A stretch of 64,000 nt of DNA from Pannonibacter tanglangensis. Its GTDB lineage: Bacteria; Pseudomonadota; Alphaproteobacteria; Rhizobiales; Stappiaceae. This document shows positions 43,717 through 55,800 of the stretch, in pieces (the first letter of the stretch is position 1; every line of letters begins with the position of its first letter). A program made the translations under genes and the position numbers. Where the stretch lies: NCBI RefSeq assembly GCF_009915685.1, contig NZ_JAABLP010000003.1; one strand, given 5' to 3'. The notes under the pieces were generated by a model that saw nothing but the letters and a program-made list of their open reading frames with translations, was not told the origin of the DNA and did not search any database.

Positions 43717-44334
43717 TCAGGTCTTCTTGAGGCGCGTCTTCTCTGCCCGCTCGATGTGACGGCGCGCCAGCGTTTCTGCGGCCTCCGGGTCGCGCCCGGC
43801 AATGGCGCGGACGATGGCGGCATGTTCCTCGACCGCCGTCTCGCGCCGCTCGGGCGTGTCGAGCGTGGTGCCGGCCATCAGGATCATCGACAGGCGCAGA
43901 TGGTCGATGAGGCTCACGAGATAGCGGTTGTGCGAGGCCAGATAGAGCCGGCGGTGAAACTCGCGGTTGGAGCGCACCAGCGAGGCCTCGTCGGCGATGC
44001 GCTGCCGGTCAGCCTCGACCAGATCCTGCAGGATCTCGATCTCGGCGTTGGAGGCATGCTGGGCGGCCAGCCGGGCGGCCGTGCCTTCCAGCACCTCGCG
44101 CATGTAGTAGACCTCGGAGATCTGGCCATGGTCGAGGGTCGGGATCACCATCCCCCGGTTCGGCTCGTGCACGGCAAGCCCCTGCGCCTCGAGCCGCTTG
44201 AGGCCCTCGCGGATGGGGGTGCGGCTGACGCCGAAGGTTTCGGCAAGCTCCGCCTCGCGGAGCCGGTCGCCCGGCTTCAGCGTACGGTCCTCGATGGCCT
44301 CGACCAGGCGCTTGTAGATCTCTGCTCCGTTCAT
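43717..44334 (-). CDS. GntR family regulator, FCD type
   Basis: A 205-residue regulator with an N-terminal winged HTH (LREAELAETFGVSRTPIREGLKRLE) and an FCD domain with HRRLYLASHNRYL. It is 41 bases downstream of anmK in the same direction and convergent with betB. The target is unknown. Confidence 0.88.
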   Translation of the reverse strand: MNGAEIYKRLVEAIEDRTLKPGDRLREAELAETFGVSRTPIREGLKRLEAQGLAVHEPNRGMVIPTLDHGQISEVYYMREVLEGTAARLAAQHASNAEIEILQDLVEADRQRIADEASLVRSNREFHRRLYLASHNRYLVSLIDHLRLSMILMAGTTLDTPERRETAVEEHAAIVRAIAGRDPEAAETLARRHIERAEKTRLKKT

Positions 44335-44375
44335 GTCGTCCTGTGTAGCGCAAAGACCGGGGCGTGGGAATGCGG

Positions 44376-45437
44376 TCAGCGCGGCCGGTAGAGCCGCCCG
44401 CCGATGACCGGCTCCCGGGCACCGGTGGTCGTGGGAAAGCTGGTGGGCAGGCCCGCCATGAAGCGGGCGCCCAGAAAGGCCATGGCCTGGGCCTCCAGGG
44501 CATCGCCGTCGAGACCGTGGTCGTCGGAGGTCTCGACGACGCCGGCGAGGCGCTGCGCCAGCTCGGCCATGATCGTCGGATTGCGCCGTCCGCCGCCACA
44601 GACGATCCAGCGGCGCGGTTCGCGGGGCAGGAGCGCCACGGCCCGGGCCACGGCCTCGGCGGTGATGGCGGCCAGCGTCGCCGCCCCGTCGAGAAGGCTC
44701 ATGCCCTCGACCCATTTCAGCGAAAAGGCGTTGCGGTCAAGCGACTTGGGAGCGGCCCGGGTGAAATAGGGATGGCTCAGGGCCACGACCAGGCGGGCCA
44801 CATCGACATGCCCGCCCCGTGACCAGCGACCGTCCCGGTCGAAGTCGTCGACGCCGGCGCGGCGGATGAAGTCGTCGAGCAGCGCGTTGCCCGGACCGAC
44901 GTCGAAGGCGACCACGGTGTCGCCGTCGATGTAGGTGAGATTGGAGACGCCGCCGATGTTGAGGAAGCACAGCGGCTGGCCGAGCCCGGCGGCCAGCGCC
45001 TGGTGATAGACCGGCACGAGCGGCGCCCCCTGCCCGCCGGCCGCCACATCCGCCTGGCGCAGGTCACCGATCACCGGCAGGCCGAGCGTGTCGGCCAGAC
45101 CCTGGGGATCGCCCAGCTGCACGGTCTCGCCCGCCGCCGGATCATGCCAGACGGTCTGGCCATGAAACACGACGAGATCGGGGGTCTCGCCCGTCCCGGC
45201 GAGAAATTCCGCAATCGCGGTGGCATGGTCGCGGGTGATCGCGTCGGCCAGCGCCGGCCAGGTGCCGCGATCCGACGGACCGGCGGCAATCGCCCCGAGA
45301 ATGGCCGCGCGGGTGGTGGCGCGGTAGGGGCGGATGCCGGCTGCTCCGGTCCCTGACAGCCGCTCGCCGTCGGTCTCGATCAGGGCCAGATCGATGCCGT
45401 CGGCCGACGTGCCGCTGATCGTCCCCAGAACCTTCAT
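44376..45437 (-). CDS. anmK: Anhydro-N-acetylmuramic acid kinase
   Basis: A 353-residue sugar kinase of the AnmK family, which phosphorylates and opens 1,6-anhydro-N-acetylmuramate in peptidoglycan recycling. GTISGTSADGIDLAL at the start, FHGQTVWHDPA, NIGGVSNLTYI, DVGPGNALLDDFI and IVCGGGRRNPTIMAEL are family blocks. It is divergent from the decarboxylase gene and probably cotranscribed with the GntR gene. Confidence 0.93.
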   Translation of the reverse strand: MKVLGTISGTSADGIDLALIETDGERLSGTGAAGIRPYRATTRAAILGAIAAGPSDRGTWPALADAITRDHATAIAEFLAGTGETPDLVVFHGQTVWHDPAAGETVQLGDPQGLADTLGLPVIGDLRQADVAAGGQGAPLVPVYHQALAAGLGQPLCFLNIGGVSNLTYIDGDTVVAFDVGPGNALLDDFIRRAGVDDFDRDGRWSRGGHVDVARLVVALSHPYFTRAAPKSLDRNAFSLKWVEGMSLLDGAATLAAITAEAVARAVALLPREPRRWIVCGGGRRNPTIMAELAQRLAGVVETSDDHGLDGDALEAQAMAFLGARFMAGLPTSFPTTTGAREPVIGGRLYRPR

Positions 45438-45666
45438 GATGCCTCATCCCCTGTGCGAAGCCTCTGCGGCGCGCATTGCACGGGATCGCGCGTCCGGATG
45501 CAAGGGGCATGTGCGCGCCGGCCGGCGTCGCCGAAGCGCGCCCCTCGCCCTGCCCTCCCCGCCCCGCGCGCAAGGGTGGCTTGTCCAGCCCCGCCTTTCG
45601 GGATAGCGCAAGGAGGTGGTGATCCGGGGGAGACCGGTCGCCGCAAGTCGGGAGGACATACGAGTG

Positions 45667-47079
45667 ATGACTGAAGACGAGTTCCGCGCCTGGTCGCACC
45701 GCGCCGCGGACTGGGGCGCCGACTACCGCGAGGGTCTGCGCCAGCGGCCCGTTCGCGCCCAGACCCAGCCGGGCGAGATCGCGGCGAAGGTCCCCGCCTC
45801 GCCACCGGACAACGCCGAGGCGATGGAGACCATCTTCGCCGACTTCGAGCGCGACATCCTGCCCGGCATGACCCATTGGCAGCATCCGCGCTTCTTCGCC
45901 TATTTCCCGGCCAACGCCGCGCCCGTGTCGGTGATCGCCGAGTATCTCGTCACCGCCATGGCCGCGCAGTGCATGCTGTGGCAGACGTCACCGGCAGCGA
46001 CCGAACTGGAAACCCGCGTGCTTGACTGGCTGCGCCAGGGGCTCGGCCTGCCCGAGGGCTATCACGGCGTCATCCAGGATTCCGCCTCCTCCGCAACCCT
46101 GGCCGCTGTCCTCACCCTGCGCGAGCGGGCACTTGCCTGGCGCGGCAATGCGGACGGCCTGTCGGGGTCCCCGCGCCTGCGCGTCTATGCCTCCGGCGAG
46201 GTGCACACCTCGATTGACCGGGCGATCTGGATCGCCGGCATCGGCGGCGACAATCTGGTGCGCATCCCGGTGAAGGGCCCCGCCCGCGCCATGGACCCGG
46301 ACGCGCTCAAGGCCGCCATCGCGGCGGACCGGGCAGCCGGGTATCTTCCGGCCGGGCTTATCGCCTGCGTCGGCGGAACCGGCGTCGGCGGCACCGATGA
46401 CCTGACCGAGCTGGGGCCGATTGCCCGCGACAACAGCCTGTTCCTGCATGTGGACGCTGCCTGGGCGGGCGCTGCCATGATCTGCCCCGAGTTCCGCGAC
46501 CACTGGCGCGGCATCGAGTGGGCCGACAGCCTGGTGCTCAATCCGCACAAGTGGCTCGGCGCCCAGTTCGACTGCTCGGTGCAGTACATCCGCGATCCCG
46601 AGAGCCTCGTGCGCACCCTGGCGATCCGGCCGGATTACCTGAAGACCCACGGCAAGGACGGCATCATCAACTATTCGGAATGGTCCGTGCCGCTCGGCCG
46701 CCGCTTCCGCGCGCTGAAACTCTGGTTCCTGATCCGTGCGCACGGACTTGATGGCCTGCGCCAGATGATCCGCAACCATGTCGCCTGGGCGCAGGAGCTG
46801 GCCGAAAGACTGCGCGGCGAGCCCGACTTCGAGATCGTCACCGAGCCGATGCTGTCGCTGTTTTCCTTCCGCTACCGGCCGGACGGGGCGGGTCCCGATC
46901 TCGATGCCCTGAACCAGCGGCTGATCAGCGCGATCAACGACGATGGCCGCATCTACCTGACGCAGACGATGGTGGACGGCCGGTTCGTCATCCGGTTCCA
47001 GGCCGGGCAGTTCGACTGCACCCGCGAGGACGTGATGATGGCCTTCGACGTGATCACGGAGATCGCGCGCGGGCTTTAG
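45667..47079 (+). CDS. PLP-dependent aromatic-L-amino-acid decarboxylase family protein
   Basis: A 470-residue group II decarboxylase. HPRFFAYFPANA, QDSASSATLAAVLTLRE, HVDAAWAGAAMICPE (Asp for PLP) and the PLP-Lys block LVLNPHKWLG are present. The substrate, probably tryptophan, phenylalanine or tyrosine, cannot be decided. GGAGG lies 11 bases before this ATG and eight before a GTG one codon upstream, so the GTG may be used. A divergent gap separates it from anmK. Confidence 0.9.
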   Translation: MTEDEFRAWSHRAADWGADYREGLRQRPVRAQTQPGEIAAKVPASPPDNAEAMETIFADFERDILPGMTHWQHPRFFAYFPANAAPVSVIAEYLVTAMAAQCMLWQTSPAATELETRVLDWLRQGLGLPEGYHGVIQDSASSATLAAVLTLRERALAWRGNADGLSGSPRLRVYASGEVHTSIDRAIWIAGIGGDNLVRIPVKGPARAMDPDALKAAIAADRAAGYLPAGLIACVGGTGVGGTDDLTELGPIARDNSLFLHVDAAWAGAAMICPEFRDHWRGIEWADSLVLNPHKWLGAQFDCSVQYIRDPESLVRTLAIRPDYLKTHGKDGIINYSEWSVPLGRRFRALKLWFLIRAHGLDGLRQMIRNHVAWAQELAERLRGEPDFEIVTEPMLSLFSFRYRPDGAGPDLDALNQRLISAINDDGRIYLTQTMVDGRFVIRFQAGQFDCTREDVMMAFDVITEIARGL

Positions 47080-47085
47080 TGCGGC

Positions 47086-49419
47086 TCAGAACAGGAACCC
47101 GTCCTCGAACAGCGTCTGCGTCAGCAGGCGCTTCTCCACCGACTCGGAGAAGCCGAGCAGCAGCGCCGCATCGGCCGTGCGCGCCGAGGCGACCATGACG
47201 CTCCAGGCTTCGAGGCCGCTGGGATCGGGGCTCCGCCCGAGGCTGTTGCTGTAGAAGGCGGCCACCTTGTCGCGGGTCGACGGCAGGCTGTTGTAGATCG
47301 CGTTGAACTCGGCCGAGCGGGTGAAGGCATCGGCGATCGCGGCGAGGCTTGCGCCCGCGTCGGCGGCGGCCAGCCAGCTGCGGTAGCCGTCGGCGTCGGG
47401 AGCGCGGTTGAAGGCGGTCTGGTAGAGGCGATAGAGCTGGCCGGCGGTGCCGTCATTGTCGAAGGCCAGCGTCGTGCCGTCCGTGAAGCCGATGCGCTCG
47501 ATGCCGTCGAGACGATCCGTCTCGCCCGCATGCACAAGGTGCAGCGAGCCGGCCGGGCCGGCCTCCACCCGGACCAGCGCCGCGTCATGGGGGCGGTCGA
47601 GAAGAAGCAGGTCGAGCCCGAGCCCGCCCTGGTAGACATCGTTGCCGGCACCGTCGACGAAGACATCATTGCCCGCACCACCCGTCACCGTGTCATTGCC
47701 GCGCCCCGACCACACGGCCACGCCCCGGTCATGGGCGACGATCCGGTCGTCGCCGTCGCCGGTGATGACGGTCGTCACGAGGGTGTCGCGGCTGATGGCC
47801 AGCGACCGTCCGCCGAGCCAGGTGTCGGTCGCGCCGGTCAGGTCGATCCGGCTGTCGCTGGCGATCGCGGCGGCGTTGATCGTGGTGCGGCCGCTGGCAT
47901 CTGCCAGCACGCCGGTGCCGAAGCGCCCGTGATCGGCGGTGTAGTAGTGGACGGTATCCGGCGTGGCCCTGCGGCCGTCCAGTTCCAGGCTGGCGGAAAG
48001 GCCGATCCCGGCCAGAGCGACCGGGGTTGCGAACTGCAGCTCGACGGTCCAGGTCCCCGCAGCCCCCTCGCCGCGCGGCATCTGCGTCAGGAACTCCCAG
48101 GCAAGGCTGCCGCCCGTGGCCGACAGGCCGGAGGCACCCGAATGAACCAGGCTGCGCGACCCTTCGGCCGACACGAGATAGACGGCGCGCAGTGCCTCGG
48201 CACCGGCTGAGAGCGACAGGCCCAGCACCGCCGTCGACAGGTCCACCGCGTCGGCAAGCGTCACGCTGCCGCGCAGCACCGTGCCACCGGCCTCGGCAGT
48301 CCAGCCGGTCACGGCGGCCGTGACCTCGACACGCTCTGTTGGCACCCGGCCGATGCCCCAGGTCTCCGCGAGGCGCAAGGCCTGATGCGCATCGACAAGC
48401 CCGAAGCCGTAGTCGTTGGAGACCTGCAGGCCACCGCCGTTCCAGATATCGGCCGCATTGGTCTGCCGTGTGGCGCTCTCGTAGCCGACGGGAGCGGCGC
48501 CGGTCTGCGATCCGGTCGGGCGCGCCGACAGGGCGAGGATGTCGGCGACATCCTGGTGCGAGAGACGCGGATTGGCCGCCAGCATCAGGGCGACGATGCC
48601 TGACACCATGGGCGCCGCCGCCGATGTGCCGCCGAAGCCGTCGTAGCTGTTGCCGCTGGCATAGCCTGCAAGCCCGGTGACATCGAGCGTGGTGATGCTG
48701 CGGCCGGCGCCGGACGAAGGCGCGCTGACGAGGATGTTGCTTCCGGGGGTCGAGTAGTAGGCGACCATGCCGGTGTGATCGGTGGCGGCAACCGAGATGA
48801 CGCCGTCCATGTTGGCAATGAGGTCGTCGGTGCTGGTGCGCCCCTCGAGGCGGCCGTTGCCGGCCGACTTGACGATCACCGTTCCGAGCCCGTCGCGGCC
48901 CTCGGTGAGGGCCTCGGCCACCTGCGTGCGGATCGCCGACCAGTAGGAGGCATGCCCCGCCGGCGTGGCCTGGAAGAACCCGACCGAGTAGCTCCAGCTG
49001 TTGTTGGCAATGTCATAGTCGGACAGGTGGTCCATGGCCTGGCGGATCGACAGCCCGCCCTCGCCGAAGATCCGCAGCGAGGCGAGCTGGACGCCCGGAG
49101 CGATCCCGACCGGACTGCCGGCAAGGACGGCACCGGCGATGATCCCGGCCACCGCCGTCCCGTGGCCATTGGCAAAGGCGACCGGATCGCCATCGACGCC
49201 GCTCAGGGCTTCTGCGCGGGCAAACAGGTCGCGGGTGGCCGTCAGAAGCCCGGCGTGGGAGCGATCCACCCCGTCATCAACGATGGCAAGCGAGACGCCG
49301 GTGCCGCCGGTGGCCGTCCAGACGGAGCCGAGGTTCAGGTGCGCGCGCCCCGCCCCCGGGATCTGACCTCCGCCATCCAGATACCATTGACCCGTCAGGG
49401 CATAGCTGTCGATACGCAT
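47086..49419 (-). CDS. S8 serine protease with RTX repeats and DUF4214 C-terminus
   Basis: A 777-residue secreted-type protease. The subtilisin triad is intact: Asp near residue 48 (AIVDDGVDRSH), His near 86 (NGHGTAVAGII) and Ser near 266 (GGTSAAAPMVSG). A P-like beta domain follows, then calcium-binding repeats around residues 553-600 (GDGDDRIV, GRGNDTVTGGAGNDVF), then DUF4214-type helices from about 660 to the end. There is no Sec signal, and the tail ends in DGFLF, so type I secretion is likely. GAGG precedes the ATG by six bases. Confidence 0.88.
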   Translation of the reverse strand: MRIDSYALTGQWYLDGGGQIPGAGRAHLNLGSVWTATGGTGVSLAIVDDGVDRSHAGLLTATRDLFARAEALSGVDGDPVAFANGHGTAVAGIIAGAVLAGSPVGIAPGVQLASLRIFGEGGLSIRQAMDHLSDYDIANNSWSYSVGFFQATPAGHASYWSAIRTQVAEALTEGRDGLGTVIVKSAGNGRLEGRTSTDDLIANMDGVISVAATDHTGMVAYYSTPGSNILVSAPSSGAGRSITTLDVTGLAGYASGNSYDGFGGTSAAAPMVSGIVALMLAANPRLSHQDVADILALSARPTGSQTGAAPVGYESATRQTNAADIWNGGGLQVSNDYGFGLVDAHQALRLAETWGIGRVPTERVEVTAAVTGWTAEAGGTVLRGSVTLADAVDLSTAVLGLSLSAGAEALRAVYLVSAEGSRSLVHSGASGLSATGGSLAWEFLTQMPRGEGAAGTWTVELQFATPVALAGIGLSASLELDGRRATPDTVHYYTADHGRFGTGVLADASGRTTINAAAIASDSRIDLTGATDTWLGGRSLAISRDTLVTTVITGDGDDRIVAHDRGVAVWSGRGNDTVTGGAGNDVFVDGAGNDVYQGGLGLDLLLLDRPHDAALVRVEAGPAGSLHLVHAGETDRLDGIERIGFTDGTTLAFDNDGTAGQLYRLYQTAFNRAPDADGYRSWLAAADAGASLAAIADAFTRSAEFNAIYNSLPSTRDKVAAFYSNSLGRSPDPSGLEAWSVMVASARTADAALLLGFSESVEKRLLTQTLFEDGFLF

Positions 49420-49822
49420 GTGCCGCCTCAAGCTCTTTCAAGGCAACACTAATCGACGATGCTATATTCGCGGTTTATTCACTTGGTAATCAAGTCATTA
49501 CAGCCGCGTTAAAAGATGTAAAGGTTATGGATCTTCTAATTCATAAAACAGGAAACATATCGAAACACTCTATTTACCTGAAATTCTGCACATGAAGCAT
49601 TCGACCTCGCCCCGGCACGCCTCGACAGCCTCGTCATTGCGGACAAGGTGAGCGAAGCGAACCGCAGATCCGGACTCCAGCGCGTCTGTGCGAGCGAACG
49701 CGGGCCCGACACCCGAAAGCCCCCCGGATTGCTCCGGGAGGCCTTGCGCCTGGGCCGGAAGGGACGGCCCGTTGAGGGTGTTGATCGCGCTCAGGCCGCG
49801 GTCAGGCCGGCTCAGGCCGCGT
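49420..49822. other. Intergenic region between the protease and the giant protein
   Basis: About 400 bases without a supported gene. The AT-rich part at 49440-49600 is the probable protease promoter and contains an ACTTG-GTAAT-CAAGT inverted repeat at 49481-49495. A weak hairpin CCCGGA/TCCGGG at 49723-49738, followed on the minus strand by CTTTC, may end the giant gene. Confidence 0.5.
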
Positions 49823-52800
49823 TTAGGCGACCATCAGCCAGACGCCGTCGTCGGTGACGTTGCCGGTGAGCTGGACGTGTTCCGCGCTCTCGGCAATCGC
49901 CGTGAGCACGTCGCCGCGCGACTTGCCCTCGCCCATTGCCTTGACCCAGCCGGCCAGACCCGCCGGCTCGGCCGAGCGGCCGAAGGCGTTCTCGTAGACC
50001 GCCTGCACAAAGGCAGCGTCGGAGAGGTTGGCGCCGAAGCGCGAGGCGAACTCCGCCGACTTGACGAAGGCATCCGCGATCGAGCCAAGGCTTGCCTTGC
50101 CCTCGCTCAGCGCCTTGGCCCAGCCGCTCAAGCCCGCGATGTCGCCCGGCCGGTCGAAGGCCGCATCGAACAGGCGCACCAGCTTGGCCGAGGTGGCGCT
50201 GGTGTCCAGCTTCAGCTCCGTGCCGTCGCCGAAGACCAGATGCTCCACGTTGCTCACCGACGCCGACTGCCCGCCCCTGGTGCCGATGACCTCGAAGCCC
50301 TTGTCCGCCGACAGGATCTTCACATCCGCGAAGTTCGCCGTGAACACCACCTTGTCGGTGCCGGCCCCGCCGTCGACCCGCGCCGGCAGGCTCGCCACCC
50401 TGATCGTGTCCGCCCCGGCCGTGCCGCGATGCTCGACGCCTTCGCTCAGGGTCCAGACCCCGTTCTTCACGGCCGACGCCTGGTTGTTCACATGCTCCTG
50501 GCTTTCCGAGATCGCGACGAGGATCTCGCCCCGGCTCGCCCCGCCCTGCAGCTGCTTCACCCAGTGGGCAAGCCCGGCCGCATCCGGCTTGCGGCCGAAG
50601 GCATTCTCGTAGACCCGGGCCACGAACGTGTCGTCAGTGAGGCTCTGGCCGCGGGTGAACTCCGGCGAGCCGGCGAACATCTCCGCCACGCTCGACAGGC
50701 TCTCGCCGCCCTTCAGCATCTTGGCCCAGTGCGTCAGGCCGGCCGTGTCCGGGTCGCGGTTGAAGGCCGCATCATAGAGCCGGTGCACGGCTGCCGCTTC
50801 CTTCGAGCTGTCCAGCGCCACCCGGCGGATCGCCCCCGGGTCATTCGGCACCGTCACGCCGCCGAGGAATTCGACCGCCTCGATGTTGGCGACGAAGATC
50901 GGGCTGAACTGCCCGGCCTTCACCGGCTCCAGACGGAAGCCGCCATCGGCCGCAACGATCTTCACCGCATCGAAGGCCAGCGGCAGACGCACAGTGTCAA
51001 ACCCGCCCTTGCCGTCGATCTGCTGCGGCAGCGTCGTGGTGTAGGTCAGCGTGTCGTTGCTGTCCGAGCCCCCCGGAGCCGGCAGGTTCGGCGTCACCGG
51101 GTCGGTGCTGCCACCGCCGTTGCCACCCCCGTTGCCGCCGCCGCCGTTACCGCCGCCGCCATTGCCGCCTTCCGCCACATCGGTCAGCGTCAGCGTGAAG
51201 GTCTCGATGTCCTCAGGCCCCGTCCCGATCGAGGCATCGTCCACCGACACCTTCACCGCAATCGTCGACCCGGCCTCGAAGTCCAGCACGGACGCGGCCT
51301 TCAGCACCAGCTTGCCATTCTCCACCGCGAAGCGGCTGTCCGACACCGAGATCACATTCGTCCCGATCCCGTCATCCTTCACGCTCACATCCGCCAGCAC
51401 CCGGTCCGCCGCCACAGTCCCCTCCGCAAGCGTCAGCGCCTTCGCAGACAGGAGAAGATCAGGTGCCTGGTTCGATCCGGTGGATGCCTTCAGCGACAGC
51501 ACGGTGACATCGTCAAAGGTCACGCCCGGGTTGCCCCAGGTGTAGAGGCCGACGGTGCCCGACGCGATGGACCGGTCCTCGGCGACATCCGGGAACAGGT
51601 TCAGGCCGTTGAGCCAGACAGAGAACTTCGTTCCCTGAACATCGACGCGCAGGTCGACGGTCTCGCCCGGCGTGTAGGTGTTGCGGGCGCGGTCGATGAA
51701 GCTCTCGCGACCGTTGACCATTTTCACCAGCGTGGTGAGGCCGTTCTTGGCGTCCACTTCCAGCTTGTAATAGTTGTTGGCGTCCTGGTAGCGCAGCATG
51801 AAGCCCATGCCACCCTTGGCCGGCGCCACCAGCTTGGCTGCGACCGAGTAGTCGGTCCAGGAATAGCCGTCCTGCCACAGCGCTGCCGTGCCCTGGTGCA
51901 GGGCATAGATGCCGTCACCCAGCGGGCTCCAGCCGCGCTCCCACACGTCGGTCGCCGAGGCGCCCTTCCAGGTCAGTTCCTTGCTGGTGATACCGCCAGC
52001 CTGGACCAGCCGGCCGCCGTCAACCTTCCAGTCGGAGGCGCCGCCGAGATCGCCGGTGTCCTTGACGGTCCAGCCGTCCATGTTGCCGTCAGAGAAGGTG
52101 TCATGGATGAGGACGCGGTCCTTGGACACGACCTCGACCTTGACCAGATCACTGCTGCTCTTGCCACCGGCTTCCTTCACCGTGAGCCTGACGTCATGCT
52201 TGCCCGCCGCCAGATCCAGCGTCGCGGACTTGCCGCTGGCGCTGGCCGTTCCGGCCGACCAGTCGTAGCTTGCGATGCCGGACGGGCCGAAGGAGTTTGC
52301 GCCGTCGAGCGCAACCGAGACCTTGCCGTCGCCGTCGAAATCGACCACGCGGATGGCCTCGCCTGCATCTGCGGTCAGCACGGCCCTGGTGACGACCACG
52401 TCGTCAAACTCGGTGATGGTCTGGTCCCTGGAGATGACGCCAATCGTGCCGGAGACGAGCGGCTTGGTGTCCTTCACCGGGCCGCCGAACAGCACTTCGC
52501 CATCGATGCTGGCGCGGATCTCGTCGCCGACAACCGCCACCTTGACGCGCATCTCGTCATAGAAGCGATAGCCGTTGGCCTCGCGGGCCAGTTCGGTGGT
52601 GACACCGTCCTGGACCTTCACCAGCACACGCTCGTTCTTCTGCGTGTCGAGCGTCAGCATGTAATGGTTGGAAGCGTCCTTGACACGGAACAGCACGCCG
52701 ACAGCGTCGTCATCATAGGAGTTGATCGACACCTCGAAGCTGTAATCCGTCCAGGCCTTGGCCTCGCTGGCGCCCCAGATCAGCATCTTGGCGTCCGGCG

Positions 52801-55800
52801 AGTTGGTCTGGTCGAACAGCGAACCGTCCGAATAGGGATTGTTCGGGTTGTTGTAGACCGAGCCCTTCACCAGCCAGCCGGTGTCCTGCAGCCTGGTGAT
52901 GGCGACGCTGGCATTGCCGAAGGACAGGCTGTTGCCCGAACCGCCGAAGTCGATCTGGAAGGCATTCGGATCGCCTGCCGCCAGAACCGGCCCCTTGGCG
53001 TCGGGTCCGCCCAGCGCGGCCACCGCATCCTTGGTCAAAACCTTCTCCGTGAAGGTGAAGGACGAGATGAAGATGTCGTTGGTCTCGCCGTCCTCGTCCG
53101 CGAACAGCAGGAAGCCCTTCTTCGGATCAAAGGCATAACGGTCATTGCCGATCGACTGTTCGCCGACCATGACACCGTCGGCATACTTGACCATCTTGTC
53201 GCCCTCGATGGTGAAGGTCAGACGGTGCCATGCGCCCAGGCTGATGCCGCCCGGATAGTTGCCGCCGATGCCGATGCCATAAGCGTCGCCGCCGGTTTCC
53301 TTGATGAAGATGTCGCCGTCCGAGCTGTTGGACGTGTCGCCCTGGAACAGGCTGGTGAAGGCACCGCCGCCCTTCGCCAGGAAGACGTCATAGATCAGCG
53401 TGAAGGCATCGAACTTGGCCCCGCCGTCCGCCGGAGTTCCCTGCGGAACCACCAGAAGCCCGGTGCTCTTCGGCAGCGAGGGCACCTTGGCGATGGTCGC
53501 CGTGCCACCGGCAAGATCCGGCAGGTTGAAGTCGGCGGGCTTGCCCGCCACCAGCTGCGGCAGCGAATTGCCGAGCGCGTCCAGCTTGCTCCAGCCGTTC
53601 AGGTTGCCGTCGTTGAACGTGTCGATGAGCAGCGTGTCCTTGCCCTTGACGAAGACCTGCACGGTGTCGTCATGGGTCTTGCCGTTGCCATCCCGCGTCG
53701 TCAGCGTGAACTGATGACGGCCCGAGGCCAGCTCGACCGGCGTCTGTGCGCCCGTTCCAACAAGCTTGCCGTCCGCATCACGCCATTCGTAGGCGAGGCT
53801 GCCACCGGCGGGTGCCTTGGAGGCCGAGCCGTCGAGCGTCACGGCGACCTTGTCCTTGCCGCCAGCGTCGACCGTCTGGTCAGCGCCGGCATCGGCCCGG
53901 CCGGCGACCAGCATGTCACCCGACACGCCGGCGTCACGGTAGACCTCCTGGTGCCCGACATACGGTCCCTTGAGCCCATTGCGGTCCAGCGTCATGCCAC
54001 CGCGGCCGCCGGTCAGGTAGGTGTCCAGCTCGGTGAAATAGGTGCCGGTGTAGAACGTGTCGTTTTCCGGATCGATGGTGATCAGGCGGATGGCGCCATT
54101 GCCGCCGTTGCCGCCCTTGGCCTCGTTGCCGGCACCGGTGATCTCCTTCGAGACGCCGTCCTGATAGTTCATCAGCATGTTGTAGACGGTGCCGCCGAAG
54201 TCGTTGTAGCGGATCGTCGTCTCGGCGCCGTCGCCGAAGATGTGGCCCGAGAAGGTGAAGACCACATTCGGGTTCTTGGTGACGACATCGCGCCACATCG
54301 TCTCGCCGTCATTGGCATCGCCCGGATCGGTGCGCACGGCATAGTCATGGCCAGCGCCCTCGTCGTTGAGCGGCTTGCCGAGCGGATCGTGAATGCCGTC
54401 CCAGTTGGTGTAGGCATGGGTGGTCAGGATCGCGCGGTGATCCGGATGCGACTTCAGCACGTCATCCGCCCAGCGCAACACGTCGTCCCGCGGACCGAAC
54501 TCCAGACCCATCACCAGCCACTTCTGCCCGTCGGGCGCGGTGAAGGTGTGGTAGTTGTTCTGGTAGCTGTTCGGCTCGCGGTCATAGACGCCGCCGAAGG
54601 TCTTGCTCTCGGCCTTGATCTTCGTCAGGTCGAAGAACTTGTTGTAGTTGATGTACTCGCGCGAGTGACCGCCACCGTCATGGTTGCCGGGCGGCAGCAG
54701 GAACGGCACCTTGCCGTCGATGTTGGCCAGCGCCTGCTTGACGATCGCGTACTGCCCTTCGGCGTCCCACTGCGTGATGTCACCCACGCCAGCGAGGAAC
54801 TGGATGTTCTGGTTGCCGGCGTTGTCGGCAATCCACTTGGTCATGCTCTTGAAAACCTGCGCGCCCATCGGGTCGTCGGTGTAGTCCTGCGTGTCCGGGA
54901 ACACGGCAATCGTGTAGGCCTTGTCGCCCGTCACCAGATAGCGGACGTTGTCGGTCACCGACTTGCCGGTGGAGTCGGTTGCCGTGATCGAGAGGTCGGA
55001 GACGCCGAGCTTGCCGAAGTCGAGCGTCATCACGCCCTTGGCATCGATCTTGGCATCCACGACAGCGCCGTCGGAGGTGGTGACCTTGTAGGAAAGGTCC
55101 TTGCCGGCGAACACCTTGGTCAGGTCGATCGCCTTGTCGGCGCTCCCCACCTTGATCAGGCTGTCGGCGAGCGGTGCGATGATCTTCAGGTCAACCGGCG
55201 CCGTGCCGCCGCCGCCACCCGGGTTGGTGTCATCCGGCGTGCCATAGGGCTTGAGCGAGCCCTTGCCGGCGGTGGCCGAGAGATCACCCTTGTCGAAGCC
55301 GAACTGGACGAAGTTGAAGCCCTGTCCGCTCATGTCGGCCGGGCCGTTGAGGCTCACGCCGCCAAGGCTCTCGACATAGTCGGCAGGTGCCGCCACTTCG
55401 GCGAAGGTGACCGAGCTGACATGCAGCGGCCAGGTCTCGCCGTCGTCGTCGTTGAACAGGGTCAGGCCGAGCTTCGGATCAATCGTCGCGCGGGCGGTGT
55501 CGACCGTGGCGGTGCCGAGCTTCTTGCCATTGGCGAAGTAGGTCAGGACCGACTTGCCCGCATCGCCTTCCGTGACGGTCACGGTGACACGATGCCAGGC
55601 CCCGAACTCGAGCGTACCGGAATACTTGCCGCCGTGGCCAATCGAGAAGGTGGCGCCATCGCTGCGCAGGAACGTCTCGCCATCGCCCTTCATGTCGACC
55701 TGGAACAGCGAGCCGAACTTGTTCATGCCGTCGGTCTTCTCGACCAGCAGATCGAAGGAGAGGGTGAAGTTCTTCACCGGGACCTTGGCGTCGGTGCGGA

